Shown in pieces: positions 1 through 11,360 of a DNA stretch of 64,000 nt. The translations under genes were made by a program, and so were the position numbers. The DNA comes from Maylandia zebra (taxonomy: Eukaryota > Chordata > Actinopteri > Cichliformes > Cichlidae). The DNA is taken from NCBI RefSeq assembly GCF_041146795.1, contig NC_135167.1, positions 32,975,954 through 33,039,953 of the forward strand, read 5' to 3'. Position 1 is the first letter of the stretch; every line of letters begins with the position of its first letter. The notes under the pieces were generated by a model. The model did not search any database. It saw only the letters and a program-made list of their open reading frames with translations, and was not told where the DNA came from.

Positions 1-350
1 TTAATATCTGAGATGCTCTGGACCAACATCTCCTGGTGTAAATGTCCTGTAGGGAAGTTATATTTGTGGATCATACTGTATTTGCATTTGTAACGCAGCA
101 GCGTTCTGACGCACGGATCACTCTGCTTCTCAATCCTGGACACAGTTATTCCCACACCAGGAAGTGATGTTCTGTGTGAGGATGCTCTCCACAGAAAGTT
201 CTGAGGACCACTGGAAAAACCTGCTAACTTCCTGAGTTGTCGGAGACGGTACAGGCGCTTGCCTAGCCTTTTTGGACTGGACGTGAATGTGAGCAGACCA
301 TTTCAGGAATGAGGAGATGTGAACACTGAGAAAGACAATGAAGCAGAAAC

Positions 351-433
351 TGCTAAGAGTGGGATTCAAACCCACACCTCCAGGGGAGAGTGAGCACTAA
401 ACACAGCACCTTAGACCACTCAGCCATCCTGAA
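351..433 (-). pseudogene. tRNA-Leu pseudogene
   Basis: On the minus strand there is a tRNA-Leu-like fold: A-box TGGCTGAGTGGT, a long variable arm with CTCCCCTGGAG, and B-box GGTTTGAATCC. It closely resembles a vertebrate tRNA-Leu(CAG), but several positions look like C-to-T decay. The anticodon position now reads TAG and the acceptor strands (TTCAGGA and TCTTAGC) pair poorly. It is probably a dead tRNA copy or a tRNA-derived repeat head. The call rests on reading the pattern by eye, not on a covariance score. Confidence 0.65.
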
Positions 434-555
434 ACAGATCGAGCTGAACTGATTTTCTGATAAATCCAGAATCCAGTTTAAAATCCTTCCCTTCACATAA
501 AAAGTCTTGAATGAACCTTTGGTCTAACTGCTCTTCACACCTGACTGGTAACAAG

Positions 556-675
556 ATGGCGCTGCTGTGTGTGGTTGCTCGTCTGTCACTCAGAAGTTTG
601 TTTCTGTTTCTATTATTTCTGACCTGTGTCATTCACCAAACAAAGTCTCTGCTGAGGTATAATCGCCAGACATGA
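556..675 (+). mobile_element. LINE-like ORF start fragment
   Basis: An open stretch starts MALLCVVARLSLRS, is hydrophobic, and runs to about LLRYNRQT before a stop. Such starts, ending in an RY-R-like motif, are familiar from translated non-LTR retrotransposons of teleosts. Only about 40 codons remain before the sequence changes. The gypsy fragment begins about 90 bp downstream. The assignment is from memory of the family and is weak. Confidence 0.3.
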
Positions 676-761
676 TGATCACCTTTTATTGAAAAGGTCG
701 GCACCACCAGGCCTCTTATCACAGCTCCTGACTCTGACCCCTCTGTCTCTGTGTTACTGTC

Positions 762-2101
762 TTGATTAAGGAATACACCTGTTTATTCGGGGATGTGCCA
801 ACTTGCACTACGGTGCTAGAGCATGATATTGATGTCCAGGGAGCTAAACCTATTAAGCAGCATCCTTATCGAGCCAGCCCCCATAAGCGCTTGCTCATGA
901 AACAGGAGGCTGACTATCTGCTGCAACATGGCTTAGCGAAGCCCAGTCAAAGCCCCTGGAGCTCGCCTTGTATAGTGGAATCTAAGCCAGATGGCTCACC
1001 CCGTTTTATTACAGACTTCCGGAAGGTGAACTCTGTGACTGTGGCTGACTCACATCCTCTCCCAAGAGTTGAGGATTGTGTGGACAGTATTGGACTGCTC
1101 AGTATGTCACTAAATTAGATCTTCTTAATGGTTACTGGCAGGTCCCTTTAACTGAACGTGCCTCTAACATCTCTGCCTTTGTTACACCTGATGATTTTCT
1201 ACAATACGCAGTCATGGCTTTCAGCATGTGTAACGCTCCTGCCACCTTCCAGAGGCTGGTAAATAAAGTCCTCCGTGGCCTGTCCAACTGCAGTGCCTAC
1301 GTAGATGATCTAGTAATTTATACTGAAACATGGCAAGATCATTTGGAAACGTTACAGCAGGTATTTCACCGTTTGGCTCAAGCTACTCTAACTCTCAACT
1401 TAGCTAAGTGTGAGTTTGCCAAAGCTATAGTGATGTACTTAGGCAGGGAGGTGGGACGTGGACAGGTCCGGCCCATAGATGCCAAAGTGGCAGTGATTAA
1501 AGAGTTTCCCACACCTACCACCAGGCGTGAGTTGCGTAGGTTTCTAGGGATGGTGGGCTACTACAGAAACCTTTGTAAAAATTTCTCCTCAGCAGTCAAG
1601 CCATTGACTGACCTACTCAGCCCAAAAGTTGAGTTTATATGGTCAAGTGAGTGTCAAGATGCTTTTGAGAGTGCGAAAGCCCTCCTCTGCCACACTCCTG
1701 TGTTAGCTGCACCTGATTTGACACGACCATTCAAACTGGAGGTTGATGCCAGTGCTGTCGGGGCTGGGGCAGTGCTGTTGCAAGAAGACTTGCAGGGTTT
1801 GAACCACCCCGTTTGTTACTTTTCCCGCAAGTTCAATAAAAATCAGTTAAACTACTCCACCATTGAAAAGGAGACCCTGACTTTGTTGTTGGCTCTTCAG
1901 CACTTTCACGTATACCTGGGGTCCAGCATGTTACCTCTTGTTGTGTACACCGACCACAACCCACTTGTGTTCCTTACTCGCATGTTTAATCATAACCAGC
2001 GCCTTATGCGCTGGGCTCTGTTGTTGCAGGAATACAACTTAAGTATTCACCATAAGAAGGGGTCTGAAAATGTTTTAGCTGATGGTCTGTCCCGCTTGTA
2101 A
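762..2101 (+). mobile_element. Ty3/gypsy pol fragment (RT-RNase H), frameshifted
   Basis: This is the reverse transcriptase and RNase H part of a gypsy-type polyprotein. The N-terminal part (762 to about 1,100) includes a FITDFRKVN motif. A one-base frame change near 1,095-1,112 leads into a second open frame containing LDLLNGYWQVPL, the catalytic YVDD box, FLGMVGYYRNL of the thumb, and an RNase H domain with the DASAVGAGAVL, EKETL and YTDHNPL motifs. It ends ADGLSRL and a stop. Gag, protease and 5' LTR are absent. Integrase, which normally follows RNase H in this family, is not seen before the LTR that starts 90 bp downstream. The copy is dead as read. Confidence 0.93.
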
Positions 2102-2190
2102 ACATGTTTTGCTGTGTTTGTTCTTTGTTTTTGTTCACACTCTTTAATGTCTGCTTCTGCCCAACATAGGTGGTACTTTAAGGGGAGGGG

Positions 2191-2707
2191 TGGCCCCGCC
2201 TTCCTCTATGGAAATCAAAGTGTTCCAGGACTCACGGGGGATTGGCTGGCCCGGACCTATGCCCGCCCTACCTTCATTCAGGTCAGAGCGTGCCAGACCA
2301 CTCACACCATTGGCTGCTGAGGGAGCCTTGAGTACGACAGACCAATGACACAGCTGCCTGCAATCACCTGAGAAGATAAAAGGCTGAGGATTCTTCATTC
2401 GTGGAGGGACTTGTTGATTTGAACAGACTGTGGAGACGGTCCCTCCTGCCTTTGCACTGCTGCCATGTGAGCCTTTGTTTTGAGTTGCCTCCTGTGAGAT
2501 GTTTAGATGAGTAGTGTTCTACTGGTGTTATTGGTGTTACTGGAGTTGTTATGTTTGTTTAAAATCACTCTATTGCCTAGTGAGTTGTTTCACTAACGGT
2601 TTTCAGTTGTGTTAATAAACCTTATGTTTTTCTTTTTATCTAACCCCCTAGTCTCTGGGCTCGTTTATGTTACGTCCGCTGTCGCCTAGCAGAGCCGGGT
2701 CGTAACA
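2191..2707 (+). repeat. 3' LTR of the gypsy element
   Basis: A purine-rich tract (2,181-2,190, AGGGGAGGGG) precedes a TGGCCCC start, as a polypurine tract precedes a 3' LTR. The segment contains a TAAAAGG-like promoter region, an AATAAA signal near 2,613, and ends GGGTCGTAACA. No 5' partner lies in the window, so the ends are inferred from the tract and the TG...CA rule. Confidence 0.75.
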
Positions 2708-3071
2708 CAGAGCATAAACTAACACGTCACTTGGAGATAACTGTAGATTTTTCCTTCATGGTTTCAAATGTAAGCTGGCTGATTTGGTTCATTTTTGTTT
2801 TTTTGTTTTAAACTGAGCAAACCTGGTCTTCTCCTGAGGACTGCTGCAGGTATCATGCGAGCATGTTAATTTATTAAAAAAACCAACAGCAAAAACCCCC
2901 AAAATAGAATGAAACTCATTTCAGGAGACAAATAGCACTGATAGAGACATTTTTTTTGTACAGATGATTGGCAAACGGAAAGTTTCTAAAGAGTCGTGCA
3001 CACACAAGCAGACTACTACAACATGCTACTTAGTTAGGAGAGTTTGGGAATGACAACTAAGCGGAACAAGA
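2708..3071. other. 3' flank of the KIF1B-like gene
   Basis: This gene-free stretch lies between the gypsy LTR and the KIF1B-like stop codon. On the minus strand it would be the 3' UTR. I see A/T-rich runs and no repeat or RNA gene that I recognise. Confidence 0.4.
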
Positions 3072-5271
3072 TTAGACCCAAACATTGTCATCGAAACAAA
3101 AACACAAAAAGCTGAGGGGAGGGAATGGAGAGGAGGAAAGCTGAGCTGGCAGCGGGGTTGCTGGAGGAAGGCTGCGCCGCCTCGCCAGCTTAGATCTGCA
3201 GGGAGATTTTTACGTTGTGAGGAGAAGGGAATGTTTTTGAAGGGTGCAGAAGCTGCACGTTTGACTGTGGTGTGAGAGGAGCGTGTGTGTCTGTGTGTGT
3301 GTACCTTATCGTTCCTGCTCGCAGAGGATTAAAAGCGTACAGCCAGTCGTTCATGTCGTTCTCGTTGTTGGCCAGCAGGAGGATGCCTCCATGTTTTGTG
3401 CACACTGCAAATGTGTTGGGCGTCTGAAAAGAAAACATCACATTATATTCATATTCATTCAAATGATAAATCCCAGTCCATTTGCCATTTCATCAATCAA
3501 CGTGCACCAAAACAATTTGAATGAATTCTCATTAAAAGACAAACGTGTTACATCCAGCCTTTCTCTATCCTGCCTCAAACCTTAAGCATGGCCTGCTGGT
3601 CTTCGCTGTATTCCACCTGAGCTGTGGAGAGGTTGAGGACGCCTCGCTCCACGGGGTCCTGGTCGCTGTTGTAGATGAAGTCGTAGGGCCGGCGAACAAC
3701 CACAAAATGCTTCCCCCATGAGTTAGAGCGAGGCTCCACGAAGCTTAGAAAACCCTTCTTGGACACAACAGATCTGAAAAGAAGAGATTTTATTCATTTA
3801 TTTATTTTTTAAGAGAGCGCTTGTTTTTCTGAGGAAGAAGCAGAGTTGGTTTGTTTCCAGCTGAAATCATCCAGGCTCAGGAATTTGAATCGATCCACAT
3901 CACTTCTGCTTGAACTAGAGAACATGAGTGTCGACTTACATTTGGTCTGTGAGACACATGTCATAGTGACAGTATTTGGGTTAATATGGCATTACTCACC
4001 CTGGTCGCATTTCTTCACCTTATATTATTTCTCACCTTGCAGTCACTGATGCTGTTCACCAGCTGCTTGTATTCAGTATTGAAGGTGTGTGTCAGAAGGC
4101 GCAGGCACTACAACACAACAGGAACAAGACCGATCAGCTCCGAGCAGAGAAGGAAGAAGGCAGCAACAAGAACGCCCACTAAGCCCACGTTTTTCTCACC
4201 TTGGTGGCCAGCTCCTTCTCACGCTTTCAAAGGTGGTGCTGGAGATCTGCGAGGAGACGGAGGTGGACGTGGACAGAGTGCCGGAGCTCACGCTGGGGGA
4301 CAGAGACTCACTCAGGGACTTGGTGGTGGGAGCTGTTCCCACGGGAGCCGCCTCTCCCAGAAGGTGACGGGTCTTTTCCACCTGGACGAAAGATGGGGGC
4401 GAATGTGAGGTGGGGAGAAGAGGGGAGGTTAGTCATGTAACGTCTGTACTCTAAGAAAAAACTTTTTAGAATAGCACTTTGGTCTTTGAGTTGAAAAGTC
4501 ATTTTTCCCTCTACGATATTAAACAGATTTATTTCTTTATGAATCTTTTAAGGCCCCACCCCCTGCAGCTGCTCCATCTTCTCCAGCTCCCACTGGTGCT
4601 CTAGGATGAGGCTATCTCCTCTGGGCCTCCAGCCGGCCAGGTTCTCCTCTCCACGCACATAAGCCACTGATGTGTCCAGGACCTTCCTCCTCCTCCTCTG
4701 CATCCCTGCTCAGGACATGAGCCCTCATTAGGATGAAGCTCTCCACAGAATTATGATAAAACAGCTGCCGTTCTTTAAACATGTTTCATGGCCGCTCACC
4801 TGGGCTTCCAGTGTCAGACATCTTACACAAGCTCAGCTCGTAGATCCCAGTCACTCGGTTGCTATAATGAAGCAGAAGTTTTGAACAAGGAAACTTTGTA
4901 ACAGGGCAGATATCTTTGATTGTGAAACAGAGATGGCCACAGTGCAGCAGCCCAGATTTACCAGTCAGCAGTTTTGGAGTATCCAGTCCCAAAGAGGTTC
5001 TTGAGAGAACGGGGTGGGGAAATCTTGGCGTCTCGGGAGTAAAAGACCATGCAGATGTCTTTGGTGATAATGGCAGGCTGGATGCAATGGTCCAGCTGCA
5101 GAGAGGAGATAAAGGGTGTGTGTTAGACACGATGACATCAAGAGACTTAAAAACACGTACAAACAGGTACAACACGGCGAAGCAGCGGCTGACCTCCAGA
5201 TACGCAGATAAGGTCATGTAGATCTTCTCTCCGTAGGGAGTGACACGGTTGAGCAGGAGGGAACCTTTTAA
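3072..5271 (-). CDS. kif1b: KIF1B-like kinesin-3, C-terminal exons with PH domain
   Basis: These exons encode the cargo-binding tail of a kinesin-3 motor; KIF1B moves organelles and synaptic vesicle precursors along microtubules. In gene order: 5,271-5,104 ([20 protein letters not shown]), about 5,095-4,961 ([20 protein letters not shown]), 4,862-4,797 ([13 protein letters not shown]), 4,706-4,556 ([20 protein letters not shown]), 4,381-4,200 (Ser/Thr-rich), about 4,110-4,036 ([13 protein letters not shown]), then a PH domain in two exons: 3,774-3,581 ([24 protein letters not shown]) and 3,428-3,305 ([22 protein letters not shown]). The last exon, 3,195-3,072, starts with SKLARRR. Phases join correctly at the PH and last exons. 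The 5,271 exon lacks its expected upstream end. KIF1B is preferred over KIF1A because of the FIYNSD-DPVERG and TKH residues. Confidence 0.85.
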
Positions 5272-5443
5272 GGGTGTTTTTATTTGTGCTCCCTGGCCTG
5301 GAAATAAACGGTTTCCGATCAGACCTGCTTCATCTTTGTGCCCTTGGTATCTGACTCGCTTGCTCCCCCATGCATTTTAAAAGAATCCTTCTCTTCAGCA
5401 TGAAGTTCTGGCTCAGCTTTAGTGTCTGCATTACATGTACACA
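5272..5443. other. junction between KIF1B-like and GSS-block sequence
   Basis: Upstream of LLLNRV the expected KIF1B residues are missing and no AG acceptor fits. Unrelated sequence follows until homology with the palindrome arms begins at 5,444. I see no gene here. It marks a rearrangement border. Confidence 0.5.
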
Positions 5444-7049
5444 AAGACAGAAACATTCAATGATAAAAACACACAGTGGAATAAAATTGTAAGATGTCAT
5501 CAGTTGATGCAGTTTAAGGACACTTGTTGTTCTGTGCAGTCTCACCTGGAGCTCACGTTTCTAGTTCATGCCATCATGACCAAAGATTCTTCAATTAATA
5601 GTTTAAAGATGTCCATGAATGCACTGCTAACTGCTCTTCACCCTGATAAAAATCAACATGCATTTAGAATAAGAAACACTTTTACAAAACCAAAAGCTTC
5701 ACTGTACTTAGTGATTTATACGTCTACAAAACAGGTTCAGTTTGTAACTGAGAGAGCGGCTCAGTGGTGCTGAATTATATTTCCAATAGAAACACAATTT
5801 CATATGTTGTAGTAACAACACACTGCCACAAGATGGCAGCCTAGGCCTACTTTAACATGCTGTTCCAGTAAAAAAGAAAAAGTGACAGAGCCTTGAAAGA
5901 GTGACAGAGACACTTTTTATGAACTCATCTGTAATGTGTCACCTTTTCTGTAGGATGAAGAAGTGCTTCCCTTCTTTTAAAGTAAATACAGGCTTACAAA
6001 GATCCTCTAAACATGTTTCTGAAATAATCCTAAACACAATCATTAAATCAAAAATGCAAGAAACTATTTATTTAATCACTCTTCTTAACTTAATTCCTTA
6101 ACTTAGTAAAAAATAAAATAAAATAGACAAGAACTTTTCTGCTGTCTCACCTCTGTCAGTTTTCATGCTGTTGCAAGAACAGGTGGAGGTGCAGGTGGAA
6201 CTTTGACTTCAGTGTGGTTTGTATGTGCAGGCAGGAGTGTGACATCTCAGGACAGCAGAGGATTGTCGAGCACGGTGACTCCTGCTGCGACGCCCCCGTC
6301 TGACTGTCCTGAGCTCTTGGTCCTCAGCAGACGGCCCACACACTCATTCATCACCATGTCTTTACCCTGCCTGTAAGAAAACCAAGAAAAGGCTAACATT
6401 AGAAACAGCCACCAACCAATCCCTTTTACTCCACCACCCAAAAACCAGTGAGAAACACTAGTTAGTATTAACTTGGAATCAAAGTGCACTAATCCCCAGG
6501 CTCCCAGCATAACATACAGTCCAACACAAACTCCACAAACTGTCTTGCTTCAGCTGACTTTCCTTCACCTTCTCTCCAAACAATCTGTTGTGCTCTTTTC
6601 AGCACAAAGCCACACTCCTGCTCACTGATCCTCACCTCTTTTTAACCTAGTCTCAGCAACTTTGTCCCATAGCTCGCACATCCTTTCCACCTCCATCTTT
6701 CTTCCCAGCCAACTGATACATACCTTTTCTCCTTCCTTAAAAGCCAGCCTAAGAAATACGAGTTCATAAACGCCACAGAGAAATAAATCAGAGGAATAAA
6801 ATGCAAATGATATTGCTTACACTGAACAGCAACACCCAGGTGAGGATTATCTAATGCCAAATTTTCCAAACAATGAAAAACCGTGCCCTTTTTCTCACCA
6901 TGTCTAGAGTGTAGAGGTCAGCCAATGTCGCTCGGATCTGCTGCACAGCTTGAGGCTGGTCTGGGAAGAATCTGTCCAGGACTCCAGGTCTGGGGAGCAC
7001 TTGCTGAACCTTCTTGGTACCAGCCAGGTGAGCGCTGATATCTGGACAC
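5444..7049. repeat. third, older copy of the arms' GSS block
   Basis: Positions 5,444-6,353 match 59,950-60,862 of the right arm, and 6,773-7,049 match 61,302-61,579, both in the same orientation. Small substitutions and indels make this copy clearly less similar than the two arms are to each other. The middle part (6,354-6,772) is unrelated to the arm sequence. This is a segmental duplication older than the palindrome, carrying the 3' end and downstream flank of glutathione synthetase. Confidence 0.9.
6247..7049 (-). pseudogene. gss: glutathione synthetase 3' fragment, copy 1
   Basis: Glutathione synthetase joins gamma-glutamylcysteine and glycine using ATP. Two minus-strand exons remain. 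The exon at 7,049-6,899 carries [20 protein letters not shown] and ends LYTLD before a GT donor. The terminal exon at 6,370-6,247 follows a TTCTTACAG acceptor and includes [17 protein letters not shown] and [14 protein letters not shown], then a stop. The upstream exon is cut at 7,049 and runs into an A-rich stretch. The exons expected between these two, including the QREGGG ATP-grasp part, are absent; unrelated sequence sits there. The terminal exon is more complete than in the palindrome copies. It cannot encode an enzyme as it stands. Confidence 0.88.
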
Positions 7050-7337
7050 AAAGCCATAGAAAAAAAAAAGAAAAAAAAATGCATCTATTAATCACCTGGG
7101 TCACCTGCTGAGAAAGAAAAAAGAAAACAAGCAGAAGAGAACAAGAGTAATAGAATAAACAACATCACAATGATATATGGGAATATGACAGTAAATACTA
7201 AATATTAAACATTATTGTGCAGCACATAAGATCAACAGAACACAGTGTGCTTTGAGGTAGGAGCCAAAAAGGGTGAAGTTTGTGTGTGTGAGCACCTGTG
7301 AGCATGGACGCGCTTGTTTTTTAAAAAGGTTCCTTCA
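7050..7337. other. A/T-rich spacer
   Basis: A-rich tract and intergenic-looking sequence between the truncated glutathione synthetase exon and the GC-rich block. No feature is recognised. Confidence 0.4.
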
Positions 7338-8880
7338 TGTAATGATCTGCTAGAGGGTGTGGGGGGGCCACAGCCCCGTCCTCCAGGGCATGAAGCAGGT
7401 ATGGAGGAGATCAAAACTCCAGACATCCAGAGGCCCCCAGAACACAAGAGACCAAGGAAGACCAACAGAGGGGCAGCCGCGCCACTGTCCCAGAAAGAGC
7501 TGAGGAGAGTCCCAGATGAGGGCTCACTCAGCAGCTGCGGAGCAGAAGCCAGGGGGGGTTGCAGTGACGCGCCCGTGAGCTCCGCCGGCAGCCAGCCGTG
7601 CCTGAGTGACCGAGCCCCAGGCCGAGAGGCCGGGGGCACCCCCACCTCCGAAGTGGCCCGAGCGAGCCCCAGGCTCCAGGCCCCGATAAGCGGCCGCCAA
7701 GGAGTGAGCCGGTGTGTACCTGGACACGCATCCCCGGACACAAAGAACCACCAACGCACCGATGTCTGAGGGAGTCCGCCACTGGCAGGGGAAGTGGTGG
7801 TAGGGGGAGATAGGCCTCCAAACCTTGGAGGGCCTGAGATGTCCCCAGAGAGGTGGCGTCTGATACCCAACCTGACATATAGACACAGACATACAGGCAC
7901 ACACAGACACAAACATCCATTCCCACCCTCATGCTCTCATATGTACTTACTCCACACTCAACCAACGTGGAGACAGACATAAAGAGACGCTGTACACACG
8001 ATCACACTCCCCAAGCGTACTCTACGAACCGGGTCTAGGTACCGTTGCCCCTGGAGGGGGAACTGCACCCAGACCCAGGTGGTGTTACCCTTTTCCCTGC
8101 GGTGGGGAGAGGCAGACCACCCCAACTCCGCAGCAGCAGGGAGGCCCCAGACTCCAGACCGCAGTCGGACGGCCAACTCCTCCTCCTAGCCCCCCCGCTC
8201 CAGCAGGCCGCAGAGAATGGGGGTGAGAGAAGACTCCAAACCTCCCTCAACCCGCTCATTGTAGTGTTGATGCATGTGTGTTCTAAGGTGCATTTAAAAC
8301 CCAGGAGGGCATGGAGCTACCTGCCAGAGAGCAGCAGGTAAGCGCATAGTCCCTCCTGATAGCCCTCAATGTCTACGTGTATTTAAAATTGAGAGGTGGG
8401 CAACGACACCAGGGGTGGGGTGTACATGTATCGTGTATCCATGTATCCATGTATTGTGCCCACCCCCAAGATCCTATATGTATGTGTAATGAGAGTGTGA
8501 GTAATGTGAATGTCTAAGTTGTGGGATAAAATTGAGGCAGAGGCAGCCAGAAGGGGACAGAGGGGGGGTAGCCTCCTCTGCACCCTGGTGACACCCCCAT
8601 ACTCCGCGCCCCGCCAGGGAAAGGGGGCCCAGGCCCATCCAGACCGGGGCCCAGTGCAGCAGCGCCTCCCGGCCCCACAGAGCCCGGGACAGTCCACCCA
8701 ACCCCACCACAGAGAAAACTGCACCCACCCCACCATCCACTCATCTTCCAGACTACATAAGACAATAGACGCCCAGGCTGAGATCTTCCTCCACCTCTCC
8801 TGTATCTCCCCCTCCTGCAGAGAGAGTTCCTGAAGAGCGGAAAGCTCCAGAGAGTTGCAGCATGGCCTGGAGGTGTCACT
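7338..8880. repeat. GC-rich block, probably repeat-derived
   Basis: Base composition changes sharply here to long G and C runs, with CpG-rich stretches near 7,560-7,700 and 8,040-8,220. Several long overlapping open frames exist on both strands, which is expected of GC-rich DNA, and none has a recognisable domain. Similar sequence is, to my memory, dispersed in fish genomes, perhaps as the untranslated part of a retroelement. I cannot name the family. Confidence 0.35.
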
Positions 8881-8905
8881 ATCACAATCTGCGGGGAGTA
8901 TGATC

Positions 8906-9960
8906 ATTTGTTATGAAAAAAGACGACCCAAATGCAGACTCACAGGCTGGCAAGGATAAACTAAAGGCAGCCTGTTTATTTTGGACGGAGAGAATGATAT
9001 GAAATATCTGACAGGGAACTGAGAAACTCAGAAACCTATACTGGGGGATAACACTAGGAAACATGACCAGTGAAGCTGGCTGACGAAAGGAGAAGATTAA
9101 ACATTAAACACACAGGACGGTTATTAGGGAAGAGGAGACGGCAGGGACAAATCAGGAGTAACGAGACAGTTACAGCAAAACTCAACATAACCAACAAAAT
9201 AAAATAGGAAGCACGTGTTTTGATCGCTGGCTCCAGTCTGCATGCTGAAGCTTCCTTTGGTTACAAGATACAGAACCAACGTTAGTGTGAATGAGACTAT
9301 GAGAATGTTATATAGCATTTGCTCCACTTTGAATTCAGTTTGAAGAAGTAAAGAGACAAACAAACTTAAAAGAGACGATAGGATTAAAAAAACACAGACA
9401 CCGCAAAAGGACGAAACACGGGCAAGAAGCAAAGTAAACAGAAAAGGAAGCAAGGAAATAGAAAGATAAGATCCACATGAATAGAATAGACAAAATATGA
9501 GTGCTTCAAGCAAACTGTGCAGGAATAAAATATAAATAGCAAACAGCAGAAATAAATAACAAATGGGGGAAAATATGTAGGATGAACAGGAACAAAGACA
9601 CTGGAGAACAAAGTGGTGAGGGTTACTCAGACCACCATTAACTGACTAAATACATGGGAACTGGCAAAGTGAGACGCGGTCACAGAGAGTGACAAGGTAC
9701 AAGGCGCACAAAAAGAGGGACTGGCAAAATTAGACGTCTATCAGAAGTACAGAATACAGAGACAGACAGGCAGACAGTGAAACAAACATGGAGACAAAAC
9801 CTGCTACACACAGAGACAACACTAACACGGCCTGAACATGAAAGGAAACAAATTTAGACCAGCAACTAAGAGGAAGCACTAATTTGGAAGGGAAATAATA
9901 CCAGACATATGGTGCACTCTGAATATCACCAGTCTGTTGCAAAGCTAACAGAGAGACAGA
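8906..9960 (-). repeat. possible LTR-type repeat, purine-rich
   Basis: Read on the minus strand, the segment ends with AATAAACAGGCTGCC, then CTGCATTTGGGTCGTC, then CATAACA. This resembles the 3' end of teleost gypsy LTRs (polyadenylation signal, CATTTGGGTC motif, CA end). The rest is A/G-rich and contains no domain that I recognise. The other end was not found. Confidence 0.35.
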
Positions 9961-10001
9961 CAAGCATTCACACCTACAGCTAATTTAAAGATACCACTTC
10001 A

Positions 10002-10063
10002 GCGTCACAGCTGGGTCCTTCTCTGTGTTATAAACGACACAGAGAAGGCCCCAGCTGTGACGC
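10002..10063. repeat. short perfect-type hairpin
   Basis: Two 27-base arms (10,002-10,028 and 10,037-10,063) are inverted copies with one mismatch, separated by the 8-base loop TATAAACG. A transcript of either strand would fold into a tight stem. It could be a small hairpin RNA precursor or a remnant of a foldback element. Confidence 0.7.
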
Positions 10064-10899
10064 CACAGTAGTTCATTTGTTGACTGATACATCGATGTAG
10101 TCTCTCAGGAACGAGGGCGAAATGCCAACGACCGCCTGTCTGTTTTCAGGGCTGTATTTGAAGCCATGCTCCAATCAGGCAAAGTTTTAAGTGTTGCACA
10201 TTTCGATGGGTTTCTTTCAGCTGACATAGTTTCCATTTGGGTCATGTGGTGTTAGATACCCCAGCGTGTGGTCATAGGGTGAAGAGCCCGGACGATTAGT
10301 GGGATTTTAGGTGTGGTGTAAAAATGACGCTGCAACTTTAAAAACGTTGTTGCTTTAAGGATTAACGTACAACCATACTTGGGCTGAGTTTGACACTGGT
10401 TCTCTTCAGTAATTAAAATAGCTTTAACACATGATAAGATCAAATGTCAGCTACACTGTGACAGTCGAGGGGCCACACTCAGATATATTTATTCGCTTGT
10501 TCTCTTTGTGTGATAAGAGTTTCCATCTGAATTTAACCCCTGTGTGGGGCTGATCTTTCATTTCATTTTATTTCAAGCTCAGATTCTTTGCCTTTGGCAC
10601 ATTTTCTGTGACGAGACTTCAAACCATTCCCACCGTCCTTATTAATCAACATGGTGAAGTGATTCTTCGCAAGGTGATGGGATAGGAAGAGTTTCAGAAA
10701 ATGAGGCCTTTTGTCTTTATTGGAGAGGTCAGTGCAGACAGGACGGATGGGGGGAAGGCGAGGGGGGAATGACACACAGGAAACGGTGTTGGTCAGACCC
10801 AAAGACAGGCGTGGGCAGTGAGGACTCTCACCTTCAGACTCACTGTCTAATCAGTCTGACAGTGAGTCTGAAGACAGAGCAACCCAACACACGTTACTA
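10064..10899. other. no recognisable feature
   Basis: Open frames here are short and without domains, and no splice-bounded exon is evident. A small inverted repeat occurs near 10,840-10,870 (CAGACTCACTGT against ACAGTGAGTCTG). Otherwise it looks like ordinary intergenic or intronic DNA. Confidence 0.4.
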
Positions 10900-11360
10900 T
10901 GTTCATCATCATCATTGTTTATTTATATAGCACTTTAAAAACACACAAGGCTGACCAAACTGCTGAACAATAGAAACATAATAGATACCATAAGAATAAT
11001 AAATACGATACAATAATAAACATAGCGAAAAACAATAAAATACAAGTCAGTCAACCACTGAGTCAAAAGCCAGTGAATAAAAATGCTTTTTCAATCTGGA
11101 TTTAAAAACCAGCACTGATGTCGATTGCCTAATGTGAAGAGGAAGATTATTCCAAAGCTTAGGAGCCACGATAGAGAACGCTCGGTCTCCTCTCAGTTTC
11201 AGCCGTGATTTGGGGACTGAGAGCAACAGCTGCTCAGCTGACCGGAGCGACCGAGTGGGGACATAGGGCTTCAGCAGGTGCCAGACCATTTAAAGATTTA
11301 AAAACCAATAAAAGAACTTGAAAATGAATCCTAAATTCAATTGGAAGCCAGTGCAGGGAG
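10900..11360 (-). mobile_element. 5'-truncated L2-like LINE, C-terminal RT tail
   Basis: The minus strand encodes the familiar end of an L2-type LINE polyprotein: YVPTRSLRSAEQLLL, LRGDRAF, PKLWNNLPLHIR, FKSRLKKHFYSLAF, then a stop at 11,047. After it comes a 3' tail with AAGTGCTATATAAATAAACA and (ATG) repeats. Only about the last 80 codons survive, so the copy arrived truncated, as LINE copies usually do. Confidence 0.85.

Noticed and set aside
7314..7980. Long overlapping open frames on both strands
   Set aside because: They lie in the GC-rich block, where stops are rare. The encoded residues are Pro/Ser/Arg-rich with no domain, and no strand is favoured.
9124..9963. Hydrophobic minus-strand frames rich in Phe/Leu/Cys
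   Set aside because: They come from the purine-rich plus strand (A/G runs read in reverse). They have low complexity, no start context and no family resemblance.
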